From Luminiphilus sp965658055 (GTDB taxonomy: Bacteria; Pseudomonadota; Gammaproteobacteria; Pseudomonadales; Halieaceae), in contig CBFHQV010000001.1 of NCBI GenBank assembly GCA_965658055.1, positions 35,182-99,181 of the forward strand: a DNA stretch of 64,000 bases, in the 5' to 3' direction. Below are positions 43,672 to 52,890 of the stretch, piece by piece (within the stretch, counting starts at the first letter, position 1; each line of letters begins with the position of its first letter). The translations under genes and the position numbers were made by a program. The notes under the pieces are model-generated. The model saw only the letters and a program-made list of their open reading frames with translations. It was not told the origin of the DNA and did no database searches.

Positions 43672-45818
43672 TTCGCGCTGCTCGCATTCAAGGCCGGCTG
43701 GGTAACCGTATAGCGTCTTTCGATCAGGGGTTCGCGCTCGCTCTGGCTAAATAACGTCGGGTGCATGACTTCGTTGGCGAAGTCTTCCGCCTGATCGTGA
43801 TAGTGCGGATTCCCAGGGTCATCAAACTGATTGCCGTATTGATGGACGCCCTGGATGGTTTGCTTACCCTGCCGATCCCAGCGGACCAGGTAATACAGAC
43901 CATCTCCCCCGGTCACGCGATTGAACTTCTCCGAATCGTCGGGCGAGCTGTAGGCAGCACGCAAGGTGTCGGGTCCCCCCGCGATCGCGAAGTGGCGATG
44001 GTCCCGGCCGTGCCGATTGATCTCACCCCATGCCGGTGTCAGTTTGTCGGCGGCGGCGTTTACGCGCTCAACGCAGTCCTCAAGGGTCGATAGTGGATCG
44101 GGCATGGGGGTGCCCGCACTCTCAGACAGCCATTCGGCGCTGAGGACACAGACCCCAAGTGCTGCACCCGGGTTTTCTTTGTTGGTGGCTTTGTCCCAGT
44201 TGGCGAGTATCCGCTGGGCTTCTGCAACTAGTGGGTCAGAGGTCTCGACTTGAATAACGTCGTTGAGAAAGGCGATCCCGCGGTAGTTTTCTGAATAGGT
44301 GTGATCGTGCTTGATGGCGAGCAGGTCGGCGACTGAAACGCGTTCGTGCTGCGCGAAAAGTTCAAGACCACGGACGCTTCGGTTGGTCATGCGGGTTTGC
44401 CACCCCGCTTCATTGGCCGGGATATGTTGCTCAGGATTGTTGCCCGTCGCCGAAATAGCAAAGGGCGATTGATTGGCGCTCAGGATGAAGCCTGACGGCG
44501 GGTTCATGACTTGCGGAAGTTGGCTGACGTCATGGTACTCCTGCCAGATCAAGTCTTTTCTATTCCCCGGCAGGTAGTTTTGCCATTCCCAACCCGCGGC
44601 CCGTTTGGGCATTTCCGCGTTGTGGATAAAATAAATGTCGCCCGACGCTCCGGCAAAAACAAAATTGAAACTTTGAATGTGGTTGAGGCGTATCGCATCC
44701 AGCCATTGGTCAAGGTTGCTCGCTTTGTTCATGGCAAGCCACTGCTCGATCTGACGCAGTTCGCCCATGCCCGCGTAGCGCACCGCGTAGGTTCCATGAT
44801 CAGTTTTCATGACCGGTCCGTGCACCGAGCGGTACACGGTTTCGTTAACGGACCACGGGATAAATCCCCATATAAGAACATCGATTTCGATATCCTCAGA
44901 CTCCAGCATTAGCCATTCGCCATCGATACGGTAGAGATCGGGATTATCGGGATGGATGTCGAGTACATAGACGTCAACCAGATCGGGCTTGTTCACCGTG
45001 GCACCCCAGGCGGTGGTTGGTGTGAATCCGACACCGATCGTCGGTGCGCCGGGAAACAGCCCGCCCATCACGTTTAATCCTTCATCGGATTCGATATGTG
45101 CCTCGTACCAGGCTACGGGTCCGGTGAGCGGCTGATGAGAATTGATGATCAGCATAGTGGATCCATCATCGGAGCGTGTGGGGCCGACAGCAATGGCGTT
45201 CGAGCCAGTGGGCAGGCCATCGCGCATCACCGTTCCCGCCGGACTCACAGGCCGCGCACGCTCCTTACCGAGCAGTTCGGTAAGGGTGGCATCAAAACCG
45301 TAAAACAACGGGTGTCGAAGCATGTGGGCGGCAATCAGATCCTTGCCCGTTACCGGCAGAATATCGAGGCTCACCTGCTCGGGGTTGGACTCGGCATAAA
45401 AGGTCACGCCGGCAGCGAAGGCCTCGAGATAGACGCGGGTGCTGGGGGCGAGTTCGCTGTCGTAGCCATTATCAATATCCGACCACATGCCCAGCCAGTG
45501 AACCAAATAATCCCGTTTGGCCGCGTCCGGCCCAAAATATTTACCCGCGATACCGCGATAGTAGGGCACTGAGTTCTCGATAACTTTCCAGGTGTCCTCG
45601 GCCATGGCAAATCCCAAGCCGAACGCGGCGTCGGCGTCGCTGGCGCCGTGAACGTGAGGCACGCCCCAGATATCGCGCTCTATGGTGGCGTGCAGAGGCG
45701 TTTGAGTTTGTGCCGATGACAGGCTTGGAGATCCTGATATCAGTGCCGAGCAAGCGAGCAGGAAGATGACCGCACGCTGGCGCCCTACGTGGCGGCGTAC
45801 TGCTGATTGAGTAAACAA
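43668..45818 (-). CDS. Penicillin acylase family N-terminal-nucleophile hydrolase
   Basis: A ~716-residue exported amidase of the family that includes penicillin G acylase, AHL acylases (PvdQ/QuiP) and glutaryl acylases. A signal sequence (RRHVGRQRAVIFLLACSALISG) is present. The self-cleavage site is at GLPTGSNAIAVGP, where Ser206 would become the catalytic N-terminus of the large subunit. The alpha-subunit part precedes it with ERDIWGVPHVHG. The start is uncertain: the frame is open to ATG 45974, but the TTG at 45818 has GAGG upstream and gives a proper signal peptide. Its own promoter would face the FadL gene. A substrate with a fatty acyl amide would fit the neighbours, but this is inference. 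Confidence 0.9.
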   Translation of the reverse strand: MFTQSAVRRHVGRQRAVIFLLACSALISGSPSLSSAQTQTPLHATIERDIWGVPHVHGASDADAAFGLGFAMAEDTWKVIENSVPYYRGIAGKYFGPDAAKRDYLVHWLGMWSDIDNGYDSELAPSTRVYLEAFAAGVTFYAESNPEQVSLDILPVTGKDLIAAHMLRHPLFYGFDATLTELLGKERARPVSPAGTVMRDGLPTGSNAIAVGPTRSDDGSTMLIINSHQPLTGPVAWYEAHIESDEGLNVMGGLFPGAPTIGVGFTPTTAWGATVNKPDLVDVYVLDIHPDNPDLYRIDGEWLMLESEDIEIDVLIWGFIPWSVNETVYRSVHGPVMKTDHGTYAVRYAGMGELRQIEQWLAMNKASNLDQWLDAIRLNHIQSFNFVFAGASGDIYFIHNAEMPKRAAGWEWQNYLPGNRKDLIWQEYHDVSQLPQVMNPPSGFILSANQSPFAISATGNNPEQHIPANEAGWQTRMTNRSVRGLELFAQHERVSVADLLAIKHDHTYSENYRGIAFLNDVIQVETSDPLVAEAQRILANWDKATNKENPGAALGVCVLSAEWLSESAGTPMPDPLSTLEDCVERVNAAADKLTPAWGEINRHGRDHRHFAIAGGPDTLRAAYSSPDDSEKFNRVTGGDGLYYLVRWDRQGKQTIQGVHQYGNQFDDPGNPHYHDQAEDFANEVMHPTLFSQSEREPLIERRYTVTQPALNASSAN

Positions 45819-46096
45819 AATGGGCTGCCTCGCGGTTAAAAGAGCTGGCGCGGGATGGTACTGTGTAATGCCTGCAGCGCCTAGCCAGGGGTACTGCGCG
45901 GGGGGAAACCGCCTCGAATGCCATGAAAAACCGCTTTTATTCCAAAAAGCTATTAGAAAATTACTATTTGGCATGAGAGAGTAAAAGCGGTAAGTTTAGC
46001 CCTGTGAGCCGGGGCGGTGGCGGTACAGTGGCCTTTCGTCATTGGTGCCGCACACTCAAAGACAATAATGACCAAGGGACTCGGGGGAGGACCACC

Positions 46097-47476
46097 ATGA
46101 AAACCACACTTATTCGCAGCGCATCTGCGCTTTTACTGCTTGCCGCGGCCCAACAGGGTTGGGCTACCAATGGCTATTTTACTCACGGCGTCGGCACCAA
46201 CTCCAAGGCGATGGCTGGGGCCGGGGATGCCATGCCGGAGATGGCCATTGATGTGGCCAACAATCCTGCGTCGGGCATCTTGGTTGAGCCCAGTGTCGAT
46301 TTGGGCATTGCGGTTTTTTCTCCTCGACGGTCTTACACCGCGAGCCAAAGCCAACTCAACGGTAACTTTGGCGCTTTTTCGCTGGACGCAGGCACGATTG
46401 ACAGCGATAGCGAATATTTCCCTATCCCTTACGTCGCTAGCAACTGGCACTTCAGCGAGACGGTCGCCTTCACCCTGGCGTTTTACGGCCGCGGCGGCAT
46501 GAACACCGACTTCAGATCAGGTAGTGCTACCTTCGACCCCGATGGGCCCGGTCCGGCGCCGATCATGAGCTTGCCCGGTGTCTTCGGTGGCGGCACTACC
46601 GGGGTCAATTTAAACCAGGCCTTCCTGGAGCTGACCTTTAGCGCCAAGCTCACCGACAATCTTGCGGTGGGTATCGCGCCGGTGATTGCCTACCAGATGT
46701 TTGAAGCCGAGGGCCTGATGGCTTTCTCTCCCTACACCAAAACCTACGTGCAGGGTTTCTTTAACGGCGCGCCAGTGATGCCCGAAAATTTGACCAACAA
46801 CGGCACCGATAACAGTTTGGGCTTTGGTCTCAAGGCGGGGCTTATCTGGAACGTATCGGATCGACTTGCGCTGCAAGCGGCTTATCAAACCGAAACCGAT
46901 ATGGATGAGTTTGATGAGTACAGCGATCTGTTTGCCGAGGCTGGTGGCTTTGACATCCCGGCTACTGCGCGCATCGGCGCCAGCTTCCAAACTACCCCGA
47001 ACCTCAGCCTGCATGTTGATGTTGAGCACACCTATTACAGCAAGGTAGCGTCGGTGGCGAATCCGCTTAGCAACATCGCCGGATGCCCGACGGCAGGGCA
47101 GGGGGGAATGAACCCTGATGCGTGCCTGGGCGGCAGTGAAGGTTTTGGCTTTGGTTGGGACGATGTGACGGTTTATCAGTTTGGTATGAAGTGGACGCCT
47201 GACAGTCTCGATGGCATTACCCTCCGTGCCGGGTTCAACTACGGTGAGCAGCCGATCAGCGGTGAGAACGCCGTCATCAATATTTTGGCACCTGCGGTCG
47301 TTGAACAGCATTTCACGGTGGGAGCCGATTTTGATCTTTCCAATGGTCACCGGATATCGACGGCGTTTATGTATGCGCCCGAGAAGGAAGTGACCGGCAC
47401 AAACTTCTTTGATCCTACCCAGGAGGTCACCCTGCGAATGGATCAATGGGAGTTTGAATTCGCCTATACTTTCTGA
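46097..47476 (+). CDS. OmpP1/FadL-family outer-membrane lipid porin
   Basis: A 459-residue outer-membrane channel for long-chain fatty acids or other hydrophobic molecules. ATG 46097 has a GGGGGAGG site and yields a signal peptide (SASALLLLAAAQQGWA, cleavage before TNGYF). The mature protein starts TNGYFTHGVGTNSKAMAGAGDA, matching the FadL N-terminal hatch region. It ends in the aromatic residue series QWEFEFAYTF, with C-terminal Phe for BAM recognition. A terminator follows 38 bp downstream. It lies in the middle of an acyl-CoA block and is the most likely entry route for its substrates. The frame is open to 46004, but that start has no support. Confidence 0.94.
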   Translation: MKTTLIRSASALLLLAAAQQGWATNGYFTHGVGTNSKAMAGAGDAMPEMAIDVANNPASGILVEPSVDLGIAVFSPRRSYTASQSQLNGNFGAFSLDAGTIDSDSEYFPIPYVASNWHFSETVAFTLAFYGRGGMNTDFRSGSATFDPDGPGPAPIMSLPGVFGGGTTGVNLNQAFLELTFSAKLTDNLAVGIAPVIAYQMFEAEGLMAFSPYTKTYVQGFFNGAPVMPENLTNNGTDNSLGFGLKAGLIWNVSDRLALQAAYQTETDMDEFDEYSDLFAEAGGFDIPATARIGASFQTTPNLSLHVDVEHTYYSKVASVANPLSNIAGCPTAGQGGMNPDACLGGSEGFGFGWDDVTVYQFGMKWTPDSLDGITLRAGFNYGEQPISGENAVINILAPAVVEQHFTVGADFDLSNGHRISTAFMYAPEKEVTGTNFFDPTQEVTLRMDQWEFEFAYTF

Positions 47477-47514
47477 GCAGACGGCGGAGCGCTCTAAAAG
47501 AGCGTGAGCAAGGG

Positions 47515-47546
47515 AAAAGCCGGCTGAGTAACGCCGGCTTTTTTTT
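47515..47546 (+). terminator. Rho-independent terminator after the FadL gene
   Basis: AAAAGCCGGC/GCCGGCTTTT with an 8-base loop continues into a T-run up to 47546. The sterol-desaturase family gene starts 16 bp downstream. Confidence 0.92.
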
Positions 47547-47562
47547 GGATGGAATACACGCC

Positions 47563-48807
47563 ATGGATCTAATACGAGTAGCGGTCCCGTTCTTTTTACT
47601 TGCCATTGCCGCAGAGTTGCTGTGGGGCTGGTGGGTGGGTCGCAATACTTACCGACTCAATGACAGTTTTTCCAGTTTGATGCTGGGTATTCTCAGTCAG
47701 GCACAAAAGTTTCTTCGGCTCGGTGTCGGGGGCGTGGTCTATGCCTGGATAGGGTCCAGCGTGGGACTTGATTACTGGCGGGTCGATGCGTGGACGACGT
47801 GGTTTGTCGCGTTTGTCTTGTACGATCTCTGCTACTACTGGCTCCATCGAATCAGTCATGAACGTCAGCTGTTGTGGGCGGCGCACGTCGCACATCATCA
47901 GAGTGAAGAGTACAACCTGTCCACTGCCTTGCGACAAACCAGCACCGGGTTTTTGTTCGGGTGGATTTTTTATATTCCCCTCTTCGTGTTGGGTATTCCT
48001 CCAGAGGTGGTCGTGAGTGTGGGTGCGGTGAATCTCATTTATCAATTTTGGGTCCACACGCGGCATGTGCCTGAGTTGGGTTGGCTGGAATACGTGTTTA
48101 TTACCCCCTCCAATCATCGCGTTCACCACGCCCAGAATGACTGCTACGTGGACAAAAACTACGGGGGCGTTTTTATTGTGTGGGATCGCCTGTTTGGAAC
48201 CTACCAACCCGAGCTCGCCGACACGCCGTGTATTTACGGCATTCGCGGTCCACTGCTGAGCTGGAGTCCTCTAAGGGCTCTCACCCATATCTATGTCGAT
48301 ATGCTCAATGATATTCGGCAGGCGGCATCCTGGGGCGAGCGGTGCCAGGTGCTTATCGCCAAAACCGGCTGGCAACCGGGAAGCATTCCCGAGGCGGCCC
48401 GACGGCAGAAAAACGACTTAAGTCAGTTTCATGTCTACGATCCCGCCGTCGCTTCGGCACGGCGTGTTTACGGTGGCCTTCAAATCCTGGGTGCCACGCT
48501 TGTGCTCCTCTGGGCCCAGCTTCAGGTACTGAACGCGACTCAGGCGTGGTTAATTTTTATACTGCTATTGTGGACCGGAGTCGCTACTGCCTGGTGGCTT
48601 GAGGGACGAGCCGGTGCGCCTATTCTCCTCTTTGACCTTGCGCGGCTGGCGTCGCTGGCGGTGTTCACGTGGGTGCACGCCGCCGATGCACTCTGGGGCG
48701 CCCTGCTCGGGTTGTGGTGGATTAGCAGCCTTGCCTTTCTGATGACGAGCGTGGCAGCTCGAAAGTGGCAATGGAATGGTGGAGAGACTTCTCGTGTTGG
48801 ATCATGA
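47563..48807 (+). CDS. Sterol desaturase/fatty-acid hydroxylase family membrane protein
   Basis: A 414-residue integral membrane di-iron protein of the FA_hydroxylase superfamily. The histidine clusters are LHRISHE, HVAHHQSEEYN and the HRVHHAQN region. The first ~260 residues are the conserved catalytic domain with several helices. The last ~150 residues hold more hydrophobic segments (ILGATLVLLWAQLQ and LIFILLLWTGVATAWWL), which the minimal family lacks. It hydroxylates or desaturates a lipid chain or sterol using O2; the exact substrate is unknown. The start is ATG 47563; the frame is open from TTG 47545. It is followed by a bidirectional terminator and faces a cytochrome c gene. Confidence 0.92.
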   Translation: MDLIRVAVPFFLLAIAAELLWGWWVGRNTYRLNDSFSSLMLGILSQAQKFLRLGVGGVVYAWIGSSVGLDYWRVDAWTTWFVAFVLYDLCYYWLHRISHERQLLWAAHVAHHQSEEYNLSTALRQTSTGFLFGWIFYIPLFVLGIPPEVVVSVGAVNLIYQFWVHTRHVPELGWLEYVFITPSNHRVHHAQNDCYVDKNYGGVFIVWDRLFGTYQPELADTPCIYGIRGPLLSWSPLRALTHIYVDMLNDIRQAASWGERCQVLIAKTGWQPGSIPEAARRQKNDLSQFHVYDPAVASARRVYGGLQILGATLVLLWAQLQVLNATQAWLIFILLLWTGVATAWWLEGRAGAPILLFDLARLASLAVFTWVHAADALWGALLGLWWISSLAFLMTSVAARKWQWNGGETSRVGS

Positions 48808-48883
48808 GGCCACACCGGCGTGTGAAATCAGCCGGCCACAACCCACACACTGACCTGACAAAAGAACTGCCGCCTTCATAGAC

Positions 48884-48914
48884 AAGAAAACCACCCGAGG
48901 GTGGTTTTCTTTTA
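48884..48914. terminator. Bidirectional rho-independent terminator
   Basis: AAGAAAACCACCC/GGGTGGTTTTCTT with a tight loop has A- and T-rich flanks on both sides. It is shared by the convergent sterol-desaturase family and cytochrome c genes. Confidence 0.9.
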
Positions 48915-48930
48915 TTCCATTAGGGTCCGG

Positions 48931-49368
48931 CTACATTGACGAAATATAGGCGGCTAAATTGTCGATGTCGCTATCGCTCATCGGTTTCGCGACTGGCCAC
49001 ATCAGCGCAGACTGGCTGCCGCGCTGCTCACCGCTGCGGTAGGCCGTCAATTTTGATGCGATATCAGCGGCTGCCTGTCCTTGAACTTGAGGACCGATGC
49101 CGCCCTGGCCGTTAGCGCCGTGGCAGGCAATACACTGGCCGTAATAGCTCTCGCCTAACGCCTCGGGAGATGCGGCGGCCAACGCCGCTTGTTTGGCCTG
49201 CTCGGTCGCTGCAACCCCACCACCATTGGCCTCTTTCCAGTCCTCATAGCACTCGCCAACGCATTGGTTTTTGTTACCGGTCCAGCTAGGGTCGTTGCTC
49301 TGGGTGCCTGCCCAAATAAGTCCTGTAGTAATGATCAGAAATAGGGCGAGGGCGGCGTTAGTGTTCAT
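48931..49368 (-). CDS. c-type cytochrome, class I, membrane-anchored or exported
   Basis: A 145-residue protein with an N-terminal hydrophobic signal or anchor (ALALFLIITTGLIWAG), a linker with two cysteines (NQCVGECYEDW) and a mono-heme domain with the CxxCH motif (CIACHGANGQGG). A Met in VAKPMSDSDI is the probable axial ligand. It would be a periplasmic electron carrier of the cytochrome c5/c553 type. The start is ATG 49368, with AGGAG upstream, instead of the TTG at 49374. There is no adjacent oxidase or reductase to assign a partner. The two extra cysteines could form a disulfide. Confidence 0.92.
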   Translation of the reverse strand: MNTNAALALFLIITTGLIWAGTQSNDPSWTGNKNQCVGECYEDWKEANGGGVAATEQAKQAALAAASPEALGESYYGQCIACHGANGQGGIGPQVQGQAAADIASKLTAYRSGEQRGSQSALMWPVAKPMSDSDIDNLAAYISSM

Positions 49369-49491
49369 GCGCAATGACTCCTAATGATGCGTTGTCGTTG
49401 TGTTGGCGAGGATCGTAATGTGGTGGCGCCGCTTACGGCGCCGCGCATGATAAGGGTTTCTCGATAAAAGTTGAAGGGTCAAACGGGTACA

Positions 49492-50019
49492 TCATTGCCG
49501 AAGCGTTAGCGTGTTACCCCGTTGAGTGATTTCCAGGTTTTTGAGGAAAGTCATACCGAGAAGAACCTCATCCATGGCCAGTCCGGGAGAGACGACCGCC
49601 CCGACGGCGCGCTGCTCGATTGCCCCAAGTCGAACGGTCTCAAGTTCAGTCAAAAACCCCTGCGCGGGTCCGTTTGCGGTCTGGGTGGTGACGGTGGGCC
49701 CTCGCGGCACGCCTGCTGCCCGAGCGACCGCCAGCGGCAGGGCCACCCCGGTAGCGCCCGTATCCAACAAAAAGGTGACGCTGACGTCATTAATAAAGCC
49801 ATTGGCCACATAGTGACCCTGTTGATTGCGCTTCAATACCACCTCTGGCCGACCATCGACGCCGATACTGGAGGCCACCCGCTGATTGGGGTTGTTTTTG
49901 TAGGCAAGAAATCGCTGAAAAGCACTGGTGAGAGCAATGAGCACCAGAAGCCAAAAAATAATAGCCATGAAGCGCCCAATAGTGCGCCGGGTATCTGGCT
50001 GGGAGGAAGAGCTTGCCAC
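49492..50019 (-). CDS. Membrane-anchored retropepsin-like (clan AA) aspartic protease
   Basis: A 175-residue protein with one N-terminal membrane helix (FMAIIFWLLVLIALTSAF, about 17-34) and a periplasmic or cytoplasmic retropepsin-like domain. The active site LLDTGATGVALPL carries the D-T/S-G motif, and GMTFLKNLEITQRGNTLTLRQ is the typical family end. It resembles the TIGR02281-type proteins, which probably act as dimers. The substrate is unknown. The start is GTG 50019 in this call; an internal ATG at 49968 (residue 18) is possible and would begin just at the helix. Upstream of it (to 50258) lies an intergenic region shared with the divergent thioesterase gene. Confidence 0.88.
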   Translation of the reverse strand: MASSSSQPDTRRTIGRFMAIIFWLLVLIALTSAFQRFLAYKNNPNQRVASSIGVDGRPEVVLKRNQQGHYVANGFINDVSVTFLLDTGATGVALPLAVARAAGVPRGPTVTTQTANGPAQGFLTELETVRLGAIEQRAVGAVVSPGLAMDEVLLGMTFLKNLEITQRGNTLTLRQ

Positions 50020-50258
50020 GGTGATTCCAGTTTGCTGAGAGGGTTTCAGTATTGCATGATTTGGCGAGACCGGCCTCGGGAGCCCACTTTTGTCGCGAGC
50101 TTTGTCTGGTTTTAATTTACAGCAACTGCGGAGCCGACCGGCTAACCCTGTAAACTGGCATAGCGCTGTGGTATTTACGGCACTCTGTGCTGTCCTAGGT
50201 CGTTCCCCGCCGGTAAGACGGCGTACCTCAACCGCGCAGGATTTTTCGGAGTCAATTT

Positions 50259-50687
50259 ATGTCACACCCTTACACCAGCGAAGTAAAAGTGAGATTCGCG
50301 GATACCGATGCCAATGGTCATACCTATTTTGGCAACTACATGGTTTTTGCCGATGAAGTTATGAGTGAGTACTGGGTTGATTTAGGCTGGGACATCTACG
50401 ACGTCGACGCGTCTCCCTGCCTGGTTTTTACCGTCAACGTGAACATCGATTTTATGAACGAATGCCTCGGTGGTGACTGGCTCGATGTCGGCGTCGGCTT
50501 CTCCCGCATCGGCAATACCAGCCTGACGGCGGAATTTCTCATGACCAACCGGCGCACCGGTGAGGCCGCTGCCAAGGGCACCTTTACCAGCGTGTTCGTT
50601 GATAAAACCACGCGAAAGAGCTGCCCTATGCCCGAAACGTTTAGGGCGACCATCATCGCGCGCCAGCCAGAATTGGCGTCGGGGTGA
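50259..50687 (+). CDS. Acyl-CoA thioesterase (YbgC/4HBT-like hotdog)
   Basis: A 142-residue hotdog-fold thioesterase. The family motif FADTDANGHTYFGNYMVFADEVM provides the catalytic Asp and the Tyr/Gly segment. The central VFTVNVNIDFMNECLGGDWLDVGVG helix and sheet are typical of 4HBT/YbgC enzymes. It hydrolyses an acyl-CoA or aryl-CoA and may free fatty acid or recycle CoA. It shares an ATGA junction with the following gene, so the two proteins are made together. A CGGAG site precedes the ATG. It acts in the cytoplasm. Confidence 0.92.
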   Translation: MSHPYTSEVKVRFADTDANGHTYFGNYMVFADEVMSEYWVDLGWDIYDVDASPCLVFTVNVNIDFMNECLGGDWLDVGVGFSRIGNTSLTAEFLMTNRRTGEAAAKGTFTSVFVDKTTRKSCPMPETFRATIIARQPELASG

Positions 50688-51280
50688 TGACAAACCCCAG
50701 GACTAAAAAGCCTCAGGCTAACCCTCAGGGCAAAGGGGCCGTGCCGGTGCTGGATGCGCTGCACGCACTTCAGGCCTGGCAGCCCGATGTGAAGTCGGCG
50801 GATCAAATTCTCCGGGAGTTCTGTCTGTCCACGCTGGTGTTGTCGGCGCGGTTTGATTTCCGGGTCGTGCCGGGCAATACCTATTACCTGTATCACGGTG
50901 CCCACGGTTGGCAGCTTTCGCTGATTTCGCCCGACGAGTGGGGTCAGCGTCTCCCGGGTAGCTGGGTAGCGCAATGCGAACTGGCTGAGGACATGACCTG
51001 GTCGGTTGCCCTCGCGCCAGACGTGGGCGAGGACCCGCGGCTGCTTTCGGCCTTAGAGGGGCATCTTCGGGGTTTTATTGAGCGTGTGAGCGAGTCCGCT
51101 TCCCTCGAGGCGGCGCTTCCTGTCTACGAACAACAGCTACCCTATCAACAGCGCATGATGGCGACGGCGCTATCGTCGTCGCTGCAGACCTCGCTTATTT
51201 TGTCAGGGCTCTCGGGCCAAACCGGCCAACGCTGGTTACAAAGTGGTGCCTTGCAGCAGTTTTTGCTGTCGGCCCGCTGA
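50684..51280 (+). CDS. DUF2452-like conserved protein
   Basis: A 198-residue cytoplasmic protein without signal or membrane segments. The pattern GKGAVPVLDALHALQAW, YYLYHGAHGWQLSLISPDEWG and WSVALAPD resembles, from memory, the uncharacterised DUF2452 family of gammaproteobacteria. The assignment needs a profile search. Its ATG overlaps the thioesterase stop, indicating translational coupling, and it ends one base before the convergent M20 gene stop. The protein has no catalytic residues that I can point to. A role with the thioesterase in acyl-chain or CoA control is only a guess from position. Confidence 0.72.
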   Translation: MMTNPRTKKPQANPQGKGAVPVLDALHALQAWQPDVKSADQILREFCLSTLVLSARFDFRVVPGNTYYLYHGAHGWQLSLISPDEWGQRLPGSWVAQCELAEDMTWSVALAPDVGEDPRLLSALEGHLRGFIERVSESASLEAALPVYEQQLPYQQRMMATALSSSLQTSLILSGLSGQTGQRWLQSGALQQFLLSAR

Positions 51281-51281
51281 T

Positions 51282-52697
51282 TCACCGGCGGTAATCCAGG
51301 GGCGGGTCGCGGTCCCCAAGCAGAGCACGGTAACTGAAGTTAGGGCCGCGTCGCGTGTCGAATTCCGCTTTGGCGGCACTCAAGATATCCGGATTCTTGA
51401 TCAGCTCAATCGCCGAGGCAGCGAGGGTTTTTGACGCGAGGAGGGCGCCCTTGTGACCAATTGACATACCGCCGGTGGCAACGGCCTGCCAGGAGTGGAG
51501 TCCCGTTCCGGGAACAAAGGTCGCCGTGCGCAGCCCCGCTGTCGGGACGTTCCAACTCACGTCCCCCACATCGGTCGAACCTTTAGTGGTTGATTCCGCG
51601 TAGGGTTCTATCTCGCTCTCACGCCCGGGATAGTAACTGCCCTCGGGCAGGGTTTGCGCCAGTGCTTCGGCAAATTTTTGCTCTTCCTCGTTGTAGTGAA
51701 TGCCTCCGAGATTTGATAGCTGCTGGTGCACGACCTGCGACAGTACCGAATTGGGCAGCGTGCTGTGATTACCGTGAATGACTTCCATCTCAAGTTGCGT
51801 GCCGGTGCCGAGGGCGGCGGCTTCTGCGGTGGCGACCAGGCGTTCCCAAAGCTCGCTGAGTACGGCGGCATTGGGGTGGCGCAAGTAATAAAAGGACTCA
51901 GCGAAATTGGGCACCACGTTGGGCGCAACGCCGCCGTCAGTGATGACATAGTGAATGCGCGTCTCTTCCGGCACGTGTTCACGCAGCAGGTTTACCATGA
52001 AGTTCATGGCCTCTACGCCATCGAGGGCCGAGCGGCCACGCTCGGGGGCGCGGGCGGCGTGGGAGGACACGCCGCTGAAACGGAATTTCGCCGACTTGTT
52101 GGCCAAGCTACTCTCGGCATTGGCTCCGTTGATCGAGGCGGGGTGCCAGTGCAGTACGGCATCCACGTCTTCAAACAGGCCCGCGCGGACCAGATACACT
52201 TTGCCCGAACCGCCTTCCTCGGCGGGCGTGCCATAGAATCGGATGGTGCCGGTCTGGCCTGTTTGGTCGAGCCAGTCCTTTACCGCGAGGGCGGCGCCCA
52301 TAGAGCCCGCGCCGAACAGGTTATGGCCACAGGCCTGGCCACTGGTCTTCCCTTTGATGGGAGATGGGTAGGGCACTGCCGCCTGAGAAATGCCCGGCAG
52401 CGCGTCGAATTCACCGAGGATGGCGATCACGGGACTGCCGCTGCCATAGGACGCGATAAAGGCGGTGGGGATATCCGCGACGCCGCGGGTGATTGAAAAT
52501 CCGGCTGTCTCTAGCACGCCTTGCAGCGTGGCGCTGCTCTCGGTTTCCAGATAACCCAGCTCGGCAAAATTCCAGAGCGCATCGGCGGTTGCGATGATGC
52601 TGTCGCGGTGTGCCGCCACCGACGCATTAACGGATGACTGGGCCCAGCCGTGCGCGGCGAGGGAAATCATGATGGTCGCTGAGAGTAATCGAATCAT
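51282..52697 (-). CDS. Exported M20-family amidohydrolase (AbgB-like)
   Basis: A 471-residue metal-dependent amidase/aminoacylase. A signal peptide (LLSATIMISLAAHGWA) sends it to the periplasm, unlike E. coli AbgB. The metal-binding and catalytic motifs are the SGQACGHNLFGAG region, YGTPAEEGGSGKVYL and HWHPAS, followed by the dimerisation domain. The AbgB group hydrolyses p-aminobenzoyl-glutamate and related N-acyl amino acids. The ATG at 52697 with AGGT upstream is favoured over ATG 52727, which lacks a site and would break up the signal sequence. The C-terminus faces the DUF2452-like gene with a one-base gap. It is divergent from sseA. Confidence 0.92.
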   Translation of the reverse strand: MIRLLSATIMISLAAHGWAQSSVNASVAAHRDSIIATADALWNFAELGYLETESSATLQGVLETAGFSITRGVADIPTAFIASYGSGSPVIAILGEFDALPGISQAAVPYPSPIKGKTSGQACGHNLFGAGSMGAALAVKDWLDQTGQTGTIRFYGTPAEEGGSGKVYLVRAGLFEDVDAVLHWHPASINGANAESSLANKSAKFRFSGVSSHAARAPERGRSALDGVEAMNFMVNLLREHVPEETRIHYVITDGGVAPNVVPNFAESFYYLRHPNAAVLSELWERLVATAEAAALGTGTQLEMEVIHGNHSTLPNSVLSQVVHQQLSNLGGIHYNEEEQKFAEALAQTLPEGSYYPGRESEIEPYAESTTKGSTDVGDVSWNVPTAGLRTATFVPGTGLHSWQAVATGGMSIGHKGALLASKTLAASAIELIKNPDILSAAKAEFDTRRGPNFSYRALLGDRDPPLDYRR

Positions 52698-52890
52698 CGG
52701 GTTACCTATGGGCTGCTTGGTGGGCATCGCGCAGGCTAAAACCGCTGTATCGCGATCTCGCTTGCGCGCCCGAGTGTAGCGGTTTGATACTTATCTGTCC
52801 TGTGCAGATCGGCGATTGGTATCCGTTGGTGCTCAGGGATACAGTGAAGGCTCGGACCGCTTGGGACCGCGACAGACTTGGAGTAATCAC

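Noticed and set aside
46610..47446. A 278-residue minus-strand frame
   Set aside because: It is antisense to the FadL gene, which has signal peptide, barrel and C-terminal Phe support.
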